A program made the translations under genes and the position numbers. From the NCBI GenBank assembly GCA_946543495.1, contig CAMNLS010000096.1, positions 1 through 5,714 of the forward strand: a DNA stretch of 5,714 nt. Reading direction: 5' to 3'. Position 1 is the stretch's first letter. Every line of letters starts with the position of its first letter. This document shows positions 1 through 5,296 of this stretch, piece by piece. The notes below the pieces were generated by a model that did no database searches, had not been told where the DNA came from, and saw only the letters and a program-made list of their open reading frames with translations. This DNA is from an uncultured Selenomonadales bacterium. Lineage in GTDB: Bacteria > Bacillota > Negativicutes > Selenomonadales > Selenomonadaceae.

Positions 1-229
1 GCGCTTGTCCTTGCGCTTGCGGCTGAGCGAATTGCGCTTGTCCTTGCGCTTGCGGCTGAGCGAATTGCGCTTGTCCTTGCGCTTGCGGTTGAGCGAATTG
101 CGTTTGTCCTTGTCCTTGCGGCTGAGTGAACTGCGTCTGTCCTTGCGCTTGCGGCTGAGCGAATTGCGTTTGTCCTTGTCCTTGCGGTTGAGCGAATTGC
201 GCTTGTCCTTGCGCTTGCGGTTGAGCGAA
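1..229 (-). repeat. 33-bp in-frame tandem repeat, about 7 copies
   Basis: The unit starts at 229 on the minus strand and recurs every 33 bp (196, 163, 130, 97, 64, 31), with the last copy cut by the window edge. Each unit encodes FAQPQ[A/G]QGQ[A/T]Q. The three copies nearest the edge encode the same peptide, and the last two are identical at DNA level as far as seen. The inner copies alternate A/G at residue 6 and T at residue 10. This pattern suggests recent expansion at one end and older divergence at the other. A 33-bp period always preserves the frame, so changes in copy number alter protein length without a frameshift. Confidence 0.95.
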
Positions 230-1030
230 TTTTCCACCAAAGTTCTTAAACATAGATTCTAAAAATCTCTGCGTCGCGCCCTGCGGTGGTTGCCCTTGCT
301 GAGCTTGTGATTGTGGTTGCGGCTGTTGTTGCAGTTGCGGTTGAGCCTGTTGAAGGTTGTCGACTTCGGGGCGTGGCATAAAATATCTGACCAGCTGTTT
401 TAAAAATTGCATGCTCTCGGATTGAGGCTGTTGTTGCTGATAAGAGTCGGGCATGTTCGCGAGCTGTGATAATATTTCGTATAGGGCTTGCGGAAGTTGT
501 TCAGCCGTCTTGGCGTCGACCAATTCAAAAGCCGCTTTCGTCATGAGGATTGGTTCAAGTTCGTTGCCGCCTTCTTCCGCGATGATTGCCTCTTTAAAGT
601 TAGACATCAACGCTTGAGTTTCCTCGCTTAACTTCATTGAGTAACCTTTTTCAGCGAGCGTTCCGATTTGCAGAAGCATTCGCGAAAAAAGCATGAGCTG
701 ATCCATTGAAAAGCGTTGACTCTCGACTGTGCTACCAATGCCCTTGCCGAGTGTCGCGTTTACTGATAGCGATTGTTGCAAAATATTTTTAACGATATCG
801 CCCACTTCCTTTGGCATCTTTTGAATTCCGGACTTTTCTTCCGTGCCGATTTTGCCGAGCGTCGCCGCTATGTCTTGAATGGCTGTCTTTAAGCTGACTG
901 TTGTCTGAGGTCGGAAACCGCCGCCCCCGTCGTCGCGTCGTCGTACTCTGTCTAATCCGTCAGTCGGTCGTTGCCGGTCTATCGGTCGAATACCGGTTGA
1001 GCCTGCGTCGATTAATGGCATTGCACACAT
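1..1030 (-). CDS. Q-rich tandem-repeat protein of unknown function, C-terminus beyond the window
   Basis: Reading down from 1030 there are 343 sense codons with no stop, so the frame runs off the left edge. I do not recognise the family. Residues 1-45 are basic, polar and Gly-rich (RVRRRDDGGGG). Residues about 46-200 look alpha-helical, with no signal peptide or membrane segment. Residues about 200-250 form a Gln/Pro-rich linker. A short segment (RFLESMFKNFGGK) follows, and then about seven copies of FAQPQ[A/G]QGQ[A/T]Q reach the edge. The start is ATG 1030, with AAAGGAG (1034-1040) only 3 nt away. An in-frame ATG at 1021 has 12 nt spacing, so either could be used. The gene is divergent from the HTH/VWA genes. 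The low-complexity tail suggests a flexible, adhesive or self-associating region, which is inference only. The frame itself is secure; the function is unknown. Confidence 0.82.
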   Translation of the reverse strand, partial: MCAMPLIDAGSTGIRPIDRQRPTDGLDRVRRRDDGGGGFRPQTTVSLKTAIQDIAATLGKIGTEEKSGIQKMPKEVGDIVKNILQQSLSVNATLGKGIGSTVESQRFSMDQLMLFSRMLLQIGTLAEKGYSMKLSEETQALMSNFKEAIIAEEGGNELEPILMTKAAFELVDAKTAEQLPQALYEILSQLANMPDSYQQQQPQSESMQFLKQLVRYFMPRPEVDNLQQAQPQLQQQPQPQSQAQQGQPPQGATQRFLESMFKNFGGKFAQPQAQGQAQFAQPQGQGQTQFAQPQAQGQTQFTQPQGQGQTQFAQPQAQGQAQFAQPQAQGQAQFAQPQAQGQA

Positions 1031-1047
1031 CAGCTCCTTTCGATTGA

Positions 1048-1076
1048 ATTTTATTGCATTGCCTTGCGACTTTCAA
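1048..1076 (-). promoter_or_regulatory. candidate sigma-A promoter for the Q-rich gene
   Basis: On the minus strand, TTGAAA (1071-1076) is followed by a 17-bp spacer and TAAAAT (1048-1053). The predicted start of transcription, near 1041, would be right at the ribosome binding site (1034-1040). The leader would be very short, which lowers confidence or favours the ATG at 1021. Confidence 0.4.
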
Positions 1077-1093
1077 GTTTGCTCTGATAAAAT
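1064..1093 (+). promoter_or_regulatory. candidate sigma-A promoter for the HTH-like gene
   Basis: TTGCGA (1064-1069), an 18-bp spacer and TAAAAT (1088-1093) lie just upstream of the ribosome binding site. Its -35 box sits one base away from the -35 box of the opposing promoter, so the two could not easily be occupied together. The short implied leader makes this tentative. Confidence 0.3.
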
Positions 1094-1099
1094 AATTTC

Positions 1100-1105
1100 G
1101 GAGGT
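1100..1105 (+). promoter_or_regulatory. ribosome binding site that fixes the HTH-like gene start
   Basis: GGAGGT lies 7 nt before ATG 1113. An in-frame ATG at 1044 lies upstream of this site and has no such signal, so 1113 is the better start. Confidence 0.75.
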
Positions 1106-1112
1106 GTCATCA

Positions 1113-1619
1113 ATGGATAATCAGGAACTAAAGCAGAGATTGGAAGCTTATCTTGCCGAAAATTTTTTGGAAGTAGAAGAAGAAAATTTCGCCGCAGAAG
1201 TCAAGCTAGCTTATAAACCACCCGTAAGATATTGTTTGGCACGGGAGATTGACTTCGATAAGATTTTTGAGAGTAACAAAGGCGAGACGTTCTCGGAGAT
1301 GATGATTCGGCTCGTGGACGAGAGCGGCGAAAAAAATTCTGCCGTCTATAATCGCGCCCAAATCGACCGCCAACTTTTTTCCCGAATCAAGAAGAACAAA
1401 GACTATCAGCCAAGCAAAGATACCGCCATAGCCCTTGCCATTGCTCTTAGGCTCGATATTACTAAAGCTAAAGATTTCCTTGCCTCCGCTGGCTACACGC
1501 TTACCAAGTCCAAGCGCGACTTAATCATCTCCTTCTTTATCGAGAACAAAATCTTCGATACGAGCCTGCTTAACGATTACCTCTACGAATACAATCAACC
1601 CGTCCTCCTCAGCAGATAA
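1113..1619 (+). CDS. HTH-like (XRE/lambda-repressor-type) DNA-binding domain protein
   Basis: This is a 168-residue soluble protein. The N-terminal ~55 residues are acidic and unassigned (LEVEEENFAAEV). The C-terminal ~110 residues resemble a widespread Bacillota helical domain that I know as a helix-turn-helix-type module. Its recognisable stretches are the FSEMMIRLVDESG helix, YNRAQIDRQLFSRIKKNKDY (about 79-98), QPSKDTAIALAIALRL (about 99-114), AKDFLASAGYTL, and the IISFFIEN...NDYLYEYNQPVLL tail. Family knowledge: this module occurs alone and at the end of various proteins, and its target is usually unknown. The start at 1113 is chosen by its GGAGGT site. It precedes the VWA gene on the same strand by 81 nt, so co-transcription is possible. 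A DNA-binding role is inferred from fold resemblance only. Confidence 0.78.
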   Translation: MDNQELKQRLEAYLAENFLEVEEENFAAEVKLAYKPPVRYCLAREIDFDKIFESNKGETFSEMMIRLVDESGEKNSAVYNRAQIDRQLFSRIKKNKDYQPSKDTAIALAIALRLDITKAKDFLASAGYTLTKSKRDLIISFFIENKIFDTSLLNDYLYEYNQPVLLSR

Positions 1620-1640
1620 AAATTTTTTGTCGCCTCACGA

Positions 1641-1672
1641 TTGACAACAACGAAAAATTTTTCCTGTATATT
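1641..1672 (+). promoter_or_regulatory. candidate promoter for the VWA gene
   Basis: A perfect -35 box TTGACA (1641-1646) precedes TATATT (1667-1672). The spacer is 20 bp, longer than ideal; shifting the -10 to TGTATA (1665-1670) gives 18 bp but a poorer box. The spacer contains the 12-bp AT palindrome GAAAAATTTTTC (1652-1663). The VWA gene may therefore be transcribed separately from the HTH-like gene. Confidence 0.4.
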
Positions 1673-1700
1673 TATCGCAAAAGATAGGAGGCAGATTAAA

Positions 1701-2351
1701 ATGACTGAACTGGTTTTTATCCTCGACCGTAGCGGCTCGATGGCGGGTTTGGAGGCGGACACTATCGGCGGCTTTAATGCCATGATTAAAAAGCAACAAA
1801 AGGAAACTGACGGCGCGGCGTTCGTGTCGACGGTTCTTTTTAATCAACGCTCGGAAGTCTTGCACGATAGGATTCCGCTGACTGAAGTTAAGCCGCTGAC
1901 TGACAATGATTACGAAGTTGGCGGAACGACTGCCCTGCTTGACGCCGTGGGCGGTGCCGTCAATCACATCAAGAACATTCACAAGTACGCCCGCGACGAA
2001 GACCGCCCCGCCAAAACGATTTTTATCATCACGACTGACGGCATGGAGAACGATAGCCACAAATACACTTACAAGGACGTTAAGCGGCTCATCGAACAGC
2101 AAAAGGAACTAGGTTGGGAATTCGTCTTCCTCGGTGCCAATATCGACGCCGCCGAAGTCGCTGATTCAATCGGTATCGACCGCCGCCGCGCAGTAAACTA
2201 TCATTCGGACAGACGCGGCACGCAAAAGGTTTATGGCGCAATGAGTAATTTTGTTTCGTATGCAATGGCGGCTCCAAGCGCGGCAATGAGTTTTGACGAC
2301 GACAGTTGGCGCGAAGAACTCGACGAAGACTTCAAGAGCCGCAAGAAATAA
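1701..2351 (+). CDS. von Willebrand factor type A (VWA) domain protein
   Basis: This 216-residue protein is almost entirely one VWA domain. The metal-ion-dependent adhesion site is complete: D9-x-S11-x-S13 in LDRSGSM, the threonine in GGTTALLDAV (T76/T77), and the aspartate in TTDGMEND (D113). The order and spacing fit a classic Rossmann-like VWA fold that binds Mg2+ and partner proteins. There is no signal peptide or membrane helix, so it is probably cytosolic. The C-terminus is acidic then basic (DDDSWREELDEDFKSRKK). ATG 1701 is preceded by AGGAGG (1686-1691) at 9 nt; an upstream in-frame start at 1641 has no such site and overlaps the promoter. The gene follows the HTH-like gene and ends before a strong terminator. 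It does not look like TerY by sequence. The partner and function are unknown. Confidence 0.88.
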   Translation: MTELVFILDRSGSMAGLEADTIGGFNAMIKKQQKETDGAAFVSTVLFNQRSEVLHDRIPLTEVKPLTDNDYEVGGTTALLDAVGGAVNHIKNIHKYARDEDRPAKTIFIITTDGMENDSHKYTYKDVKRLIEQQKELGWEFVFLGANIDAAEVADSIGIDRRRAVNYHSDRRGTQKVYGAMSNFVSYAMAAPSAAMSFDDDSWREELDEDFKSRKK

Positions 2352-2369
2352 TCTGCGCGGACGTTCAAT

Positions 2370-2408
2370 AAAAAAGCTCGCCTCCGAATTTGGAAGCGGG
2401 CTTTTTTT
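2370..2408. terminator. bidirectional intrinsic terminator
   Basis: The arms 2370-2385 and 2392-2407 pair over 16 positions (one C.A mismatch, one G-U wobble), and the loop is GAATTT. An A-tract on the left and a T-tract on the right flank the GC core, so it can terminate the plus-strand VWA gene and the minus-strand chromate transporter unit alike. Confidence 0.9.
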
Positions 2409-2484
2409 AATCCGTAAAGATGTCATCGCCGAACGCATAAAAAATCATGCAGACGATAAGCACAAGTATTATTGCGTCACTCAA
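2407..2484 (-). CDS. candidate 25-residue single-span membrane microprotein
   Basis: Directly after the TGA of the chromate transporter subunit (2485-2487), in the same frame, a TTG codon opens a 25-codon ORF that ends with TAA at 2407-2409, at the edge of the terminator. The peptide begins (M)SDAIILVLIVCMIFY, which is one hydrophobic span of about 14 residues, and ends with an acidic tail GDDIFTD. GGTGA (in GGTGATTTGATTG) lies about 5 nt before the TTG and could serve as a ribosome binding site. It could be a translationally coupled small membrane protein, a stop-codon readthrough extension of the transporter, or a decayed C-terminus. No homology is known to me; the assignment rests on position, length and hydrophobicity. 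Confidence 0.35.
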   Translation of the reverse strand: MSDAIILVLIVCMIFYAFGDDIFTD

Positions 2485-3048
2485 TCAAATCACCAATCCC
2501 ATAATCAAACCTGCCACGCCGCTCACGAGCAAAACTTTTATGACGCCGACTTTCATACGCACTGCCGCCAATGCTCCGATTAAAATCACCGCGCCTTTAA
2601 CGTCTAACGTACCAAGTAAATCATTCGGAACCTTTTCGGCATTCCACACGGCAAGCAATACAAAACTCACGCAAGCCGCCGCAATGAGTGCCATGACTGC
2701 AGGGCGCAAGCCGTTGAGTATTCCGCGAATCGCGCCTAAGTCGCCGTACTTAAAAATTATTTTCGCTAAAGCAATGCAAAGGAAAATGCTCGGCGTAACG
2801 AAACCCATCGTCGCGCATATTGCTCCGCCAAGCCCAGCTATCTTCATGCCCGCGAACGTCGCCGCATTTATTCCAATCGGTCCGGGCGTCATCTGTGAAA
2901 TTGTAAATATGTCAATGAACTCGCTAAGGCTCAACCAGTGATAAGTGTCGACGACGGCGGCTTGAATCAGCGGCATCGACGCATAACCGCCACCCACGCA
3001 TACTAAGCTTATCTTCGCGAACTCAAAGAACAATAGCCAATAAATCAT
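2485..3048 (-). CDS. chromate transporter, short-chain CHR family, second subunit
   Basis: This is a 187-residue hydrophobic protein with about five or six membrane spans, matching the ~180-200 residues of short-chain CHR proteins. The conserved motifs are visible: VGGGYASMPLIQ (about 18-29), YHWLS (36-40), SQMTPGPIGINAATFAG (51-67) and VTPS (84-87). The family moves chromate, probably in exchange with or as an analogue of sulfate, across the inner membrane. Short members act as pairs equivalent to one long ChrA. The start is ATG 3048, with GAGG 9 nt upstream; a GTG at 3063 overlaps the previous stop but has no ribosome binding site. The gene lies 11 nt after its partner, so they form one operon. 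The true substrate cannot be told from sequence; many homologues have no tested chromate role. Confidence 0.88.
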   Translation of the reverse strand: MIYWLLFFEFAKISLVCVGGGYASMPLIQAAVVDTYHWLSLSEFIDIFTISQMTPGPIGINAATFAGMKIAGLGGAICATMGFVTPSIFLCIALAKIIFKYGDLGAIRGILNGLRPAVMALIAAACVSFVLLAVWNAEKVPNDLLGTLDVKGAVILIGALAAVRMKVGVIKVLLVSGVAGLIMGLVI

Positions 3049-3059
3049 CGTCGCTCGCC

Positions 3060-3620
3060 TCACTCGTATTTCTTATCGCGCATAAGGAAGAACCCGACAA
3101 GCCCGTCAATCGCAACGAGCAACATGATATTCACGCCGAAGAACAAGTTGGCGACGAACGTTGCAAGGATTATCACAATCGGCAGAATTAATTTCTTGGA
3201 GAATTGTTTATTGAGTAGGTCAATCGCCACGTTGAGTAGCAGAGCCGTTGCGCCGCATTGCATACCCTTCAAGACAAGTTGAACGTATTCATTGGAGGCA
3301 ACGAGGTCATAAAAGGTCGCAACGATTGTAATTATAATAAGCGGCGGCAAAACGGTTGCGAACATGCCCGTTAAAGCTCCCGCAACTCCCGCCATACGAT
3401 AGCCGAGCATGATAGCCGTATTGACTGCCATAACGCCCGGCGTCGATTGCGCGATTGCCACCATGTTTAATGTTTCCTCGTCGCTTATCCAGTGATACTC
3501 GTCAACGTACTTGGCTTTAAGCAACGGGATTATGATATAGCCACCGCCGACCGTAAACATGCTAACGATAAAAGTCGACTTGAACAGTTGCCAATAAAAA
3601 TTTTTATCACGTTTAATCAA
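3060..3620 (-). CDS. chromate transporter, short-chain CHR family, first subunit
   Basis: This protein has 186 residues if translation begins at TTG 3620, or 199 from an ATG at 3659. It carries the CHR signature FTVGGGYIIIPLL (about 22-34), YHWIS (42-46), AQSTPGVMAVNTAIMLGYRMAG (58-79, shown in part) and LPP (91-93), followed by several hydrophobic spans and a basic cytosolic C-terminus (RDKKYE). It is recognisably homologous to the next gene, sharing the GGGY, PL, YHW, TPG and N-A-x-x-x-G positions. The TTG is favoured because GGAGG (3631-3635) precedes it by 10 nt, and because the protein then matches its partner in length and begins with the usual lysine-rich lead into span 1. The ATG has only a GGAG 3 nt away. 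The gene is first in the two-gene operon. Confidence 0.88.
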   Translation of the reverse strand: MIKRDKNFYWQLFKSTFIVSMFTVGGGYIIIPLLKAKYVDEYHWISDEETLNMVAIAQSTPGVMAVNTAIMLGYRMAGVAGALTGMFATVLPPLIIITIVATFYDLVASNEYVQLVLKGMQCGATALLLNVAIDLLNKQFSKKLILPIVIILATFVANLFFGVNIMLLVAIDGLVGFFLMRDKKYE

Positions 3621-3630
3621 AGTGTAGTTT

Positions 3631-3635
3631 CCTCC
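3631..3635 (-). promoter_or_regulatory. ribosome binding site supporting a TTG start
   Basis: GGAGG on the minus strand lies 10 nt before TTG 3620 and inside the coding region implied by the upstream ATG 3659. That favours the shorter protein. Confidence 0.5.
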
Positions 3636-3655
3636 GTTGAATTGCACGAGTGCGG

Positions 3656-3753
3656 GCATAAGCTCCGACTAAATATCACGTTGCTAGCAATGCGCTAGCG
3701 GCGGACGTGAACTGGTGAACGTTCGCACCCGGCGCGTGCATAAGCTCCGACTA
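3656..3753. repeat. 16-bp direct repeat, copies 82 bp apart
   Basis: GCATAAGCTCCGACTA occurs at 3656-3671 and again at 3738-3753 without mismatch, and each copy is followed by an AT-rich stretch. On the minus strand each copy contains the same GTCGGAGCTTATG, a ribosome-binding-site-like GGAG just before an ATG. The pair sits in the leader of the chromate transporter genes. It may mark the ends of a small inserted element or a partial duplication. Confidence 0.8.
3676..3710. repeat. two-part inverted repeat (possible hairpin/cruciform)
   Basis: The outer arms TCACGT (3676-3681) and ACGTGA (3705-3710) enclose inner arms GCTAGC (3683-3688) and GCTAGC (3694-3699) around the loop AATGC. There is no T-tract, so it does not look like an intrinsic terminator. 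It lies between the two direct-repeat copies. Confidence 0.6.
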
Positions 3754-3782
3754 TATTGTTGACTCCGCCGCGACCGCTGGAT

Positions 3783-3797
3783 GCAACGTCACGTTGC
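3783..3797. repeat. inverted repeat after the acetyltransferase stop
   Basis: GCAACGT (3783-3789) and ACGTTGC (3791-3797) are perfect arms around one base; as RNA this gives a 6-bp stem with a 3-nt loop. It lies 9 bp beyond the acetyltransferase stop codon. It could slow or end transcription, but it has no U-tract. An overlapping GTCACGT is directly repeated (3788-3794 region and 3799-3805 region). Confidence 0.5.
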
Positions 3798-3805
3798 GTC
3801 ACGTG

Positions 3806-4384
3806 TCATACGAGCAAAGTCTCCAGTCCAATTTTTTTGACAACGCGACACGGATTGCCGAACGCCATGACGTTTTCGGGAATGTCTTTAGTCACGAGCG
3901 ACTTAGCTCCGATAACCGTACCACGCCCAATCTTGACGCCGGGCAAAATCGTCACGTCTCCGCCAATCCATACGTCATCGCCAATTTCAATCGGCTCCGC
4001 CCGTTCCAAACCTTCCGCACGCTTAACAGAGTCTAAAGGATGAATCGCCGTATAAAAGCCGCAGTTCGGTCCGACGAAAACTTTTTTGCCAATCTGAATC
4101 TCCGCGCAGTCCATTAAGTAGCAGTTATGATTAAAGAAAGTGCCCGCGCCAAGATAAACATTGTAACCGTAATCGACCATGAACGGCGATAAAATCTCCA
4201 CCGCCTCCGCGTCGACGTTCGGCAATATCTCCCGCAAAATTTTTCTGCGCCGTGTCAATTCATGCATTCGTGTCAAGTTCAGCTCCAAGCATAAATCCTT
4301 TACTATTGCGCGCTCCTCAATTAATGCCGTGTCGAAGTTCGCGTTGTACCATTGCCCCGCGAGCATTTTTTCTTTTTCCGTCAA
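3806..4384 (-). CDS. maltose/galactoside-type O-acetyltransferase (hexapeptide repeat)
   Basis: This 192-residue protein belongs to the LacA/Maa group of acetyl-CoA-dependent sugar O-acetyltransferases. Residues 1-55 form the Mac-type N-terminal domain (TEKEKMLAGQWYNA). Residues about 70-185 are the left-handed beta-helix of hexapeptide repeats (IGKKVFVGPN, IGDDVWIGGDVTI, IGRGTVIGAKSLV). The catalytic histidine is H115 in TAIHPLD and the conserved tryptophan is W139 in DDVWIGG, in line with their numbering in E. coli LacA. GNPCRVVKKI is the usual C-terminal motif. The family works as a trimer in the cytosol. The start is TTG 4384: GGGGAG (4395-4400) lies 10 nt before it and the product begins with the family's MTEKEKMLAG. 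The nearer GTG 4393 is too close to that site. The substrate is not determined. The gene has its own upstream -10 box and is probably monocistronic. Confidence 0.9.
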   Translation of the reverse strand: MTEKEKMLAGQWYNANFDTALIEERAIVKDLCLELNLTRMHELTRRRKILREILPNVDAEAVEILSPFMVDYGYNVYLGAGTFFNHNCYLMDCAEIQIGKKVFVGPNCGFYTAIHPLDSVKRAEGLERAEPIEIGDDVWIGGDVTILPGVKIGRGTVIGAKSLVTKDIPENVMAFGNPCRVVKKIGLETLLV

Positions 4385-4437
4385 GATATTCACGCTCCCC
4401 AAAAGTTTTATCGTTATAGCGATTTGCCTTGCCTTAA

Positions 4438-4469
4438 ATTATATCGTAAGAGTTCATTCATTTTATCAA
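4438..4469 (-). promoter_or_regulatory. candidate promoter for the acetyltransferase gene
   Basis: On the minus strand there is a perfect -10 box TATAAT (4438-4443). The best -35 candidate is TTGATA (4464-4469) at a long 20-bp spacing. The region is AT-rich and lies between the plsC terminator and the acetyltransferase ribosome binding site, which is where a promoter is expected. Confidence 0.45.
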
Positions 4470-4481
4470 TTAGTATACCAT

Positions 4482-4509
4482 AAAAAAATCCCGCCGCGTC
4501 GACGGGATT
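4482..4509 (-). terminator. intrinsic terminator after plsC
   Basis: On the minus strand the arms AATCCCGTCG (4509-4500) and CGGCGGGATT (4496-4487) form a 10-bp stem with one G-U pair and a 3-nt loop. A run of seven T (4488-4482) follows. It starts 10 nt after the plsC stop. Confidence 0.92.
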
Positions 4510-4518
4510 AAAAAGTTT

Positions 4519-5115
4519 TTATGAAGCATTTGCCTTGAGTTTAGCAATTTCGTTCATGAGTTCCTGCGCGAAGGTTTCAAGAGCTGCTTTATCCTTCGTT
4601 GAGCCTGTGAACTTTATCGGCATGCCATAGACGACTGTAAGGCGTGGAAAGAACTTTTCGTGCGAAAAAATCTTCTCGGTGTTTACGATGGCGGCAGGGA
4701 TAATCGGAGCCTTAGTCATTGCGGCAATAAGACTTACGCCCGATCCCGCCTTGCCGAGTTGCCCCGTCTTTGAGCGCGTGCCTTCTGGGAAAATCCCCAA
4801 GCATTTACCGTCCTTTAGAACTTTAATAGCGGTCTTAATCGCAGTTTTATCAGCCGCACCGCGTTTGACGGGGAAGACGTGAAGTCCACGACAAACCGCC
4901 GCCATAATTGGATTGCTGAAGAGTTCTTCCTTGCCCATGTAACAGACTGTGCGTTCAATGAACGTGCCGAGGAAGGGCGGATCCCAGTTGCTTACGTGAT
5001 TCGCCGCCAAGATAAACGCGCCGTCCTTTGGAATGTTCTCCGCGCCAATGACTCTCGTCCGAAGAATCAATCCAAACCATATGCGGCATAAGGCTTTAAA
5101 GATTTTGTAAAACAT
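4519..5115 (-). CDS. plsC: 1-acyl-sn-glycerol-3-phosphate acyltransferase (PlsC family)
   Basis: This 198-residue protein is within the usual 190-250 range. It adds the second acyl chain to lysophosphatidic acid, giving phosphatidic acid for membrane lipids, at the inner face of the membrane. All acyltransferase motifs are present: NHVSNWDPP with H40 and D45 (the HX4D catalytic pair), VFPVKRGAAD (80-89), FPEGTRSKTG (109-118), and APIIPAAIVNTEK as the fourth block. The N-terminus (FYKIFKALCRIWFGLILRT) is hydrophobic and basic, suited to membrane anchoring. ATG 5115 has AGGTGA just upstream (cacct at 5121-5125 on the plus strand). The gene stands alone between a palindrome-rich leader and its own terminator, not in the common cmk-plsC cluster. 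Acyl-donor preference cannot be read from sequence. Confidence 0.93.
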   Translation of the reverse strand: MFYKIFKALCRIWFGLILRTRVIGAENIPKDGAFILAANHVSNWDPPFLGTFIERTVCYMGKEELFSNPIMAAVCRGLHVFPVKRGAADKTAIKTAIKVLKDGKCLGIFPEGTRSKTGQLGKAGSGVSLIAAMTKAPIIPAAIVNTEKIFSHEKFFPRLTVVYGMPIKFTGSTKDKAALETFAQELMNEIAKLKANAS

Positions 5116-5207
5116 ATAATCACCTATTGAAAGAATTTCATAATGTTAGACTGTAGTAAATGTTTACGACTTGTCGAGTACTCAATAACGATTTTTGAAG
5201 TTGTGAT

Positions 5208-5237
5208 CTACTTTCTTTCAGCGAAGAAAGAAAGTAG
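5208..5237. repeat. perfect 12-bp inverted repeat with 6-nt loop
   Basis: CTACTTTCTTTC (5208-5219) and GAAAGAAAGTAG (5226-5237) are exact reverse complements around AGCGAA. It continues into GCAAAGAAA. From memory, CTTTCTTT...AAAGAAAGTA-GCAAAGAAA motifs recur as intergenic palindromic repeats in several bacterial genomes. That recollection is not a search result. Confidence 0.9.
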
Positions 5238-5263
5238 CAAAGAAATTCGCCTCGCAGGGGCGT

Positions 5264-5296
5264 GCCGCTATGAATCATCCATGATTCAAACGCGGC
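5264..5296. repeat. nested inverted repeat
   Basis: The outer arms GCCGC (5264-5268) and GCGGC (5292-5296) enclose perfect 8-bp inner arms TGAATCAT (5271-5278) and ATGATTCA (5281-5288). As RNA this is a two-tier stem with a small internal loop. Confidence 0.8.

Noticed and set aside
1..229. CRISPR array
   Set aside because: The 33-bp units are contiguous with no spacers and encode an in-frame peptide repeat.
5..262. Plus-strand ORF of Leu/Arg/Ser repeats
   Set aside because: It is the antisense reading of the tandem 33-bp repeat; the opposite strand carries a 343-codon open frame with a ribosome binding site and non-repetitive domain.
1619..1664. Terminator between the HTH-like and VWA genes
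   Set aside because: The only inverted repeat is A/T-only with a long loop and an imperfect arm; it has no GC stem.
1635..2102. Minus-strand ORF opposite the VWA gene
   Set aside because: It lacks a ribosome binding site and recognisable protein, and it overlaps a clear VWA domain with intact MIDAS motifs.
1701..2351. TerY of a tellurite/Ter stress system
   Set aside because: The sequence around the MIDAS motif differs from TerY as I know it, and no TerC/TerD, kinase or phosphatase gene is present.
2293..2941. Plus-strand ORFs across the terminator and the second chromate transporter gene
   Set aside because: They run through a terminator hairpin or antisense to a protein with full CHR motifs; Thr/Ala/Ile-rich composition is typical of a shadow frame.
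359..4503. Seven GTCGAC (SalI-type) sites, more than expected
   Set aside because: Some sites read as Val-Asp codon pairs and the genome favours GTC and GAC codons; codon usage can explain most of it, so it is not evidence of a motif.
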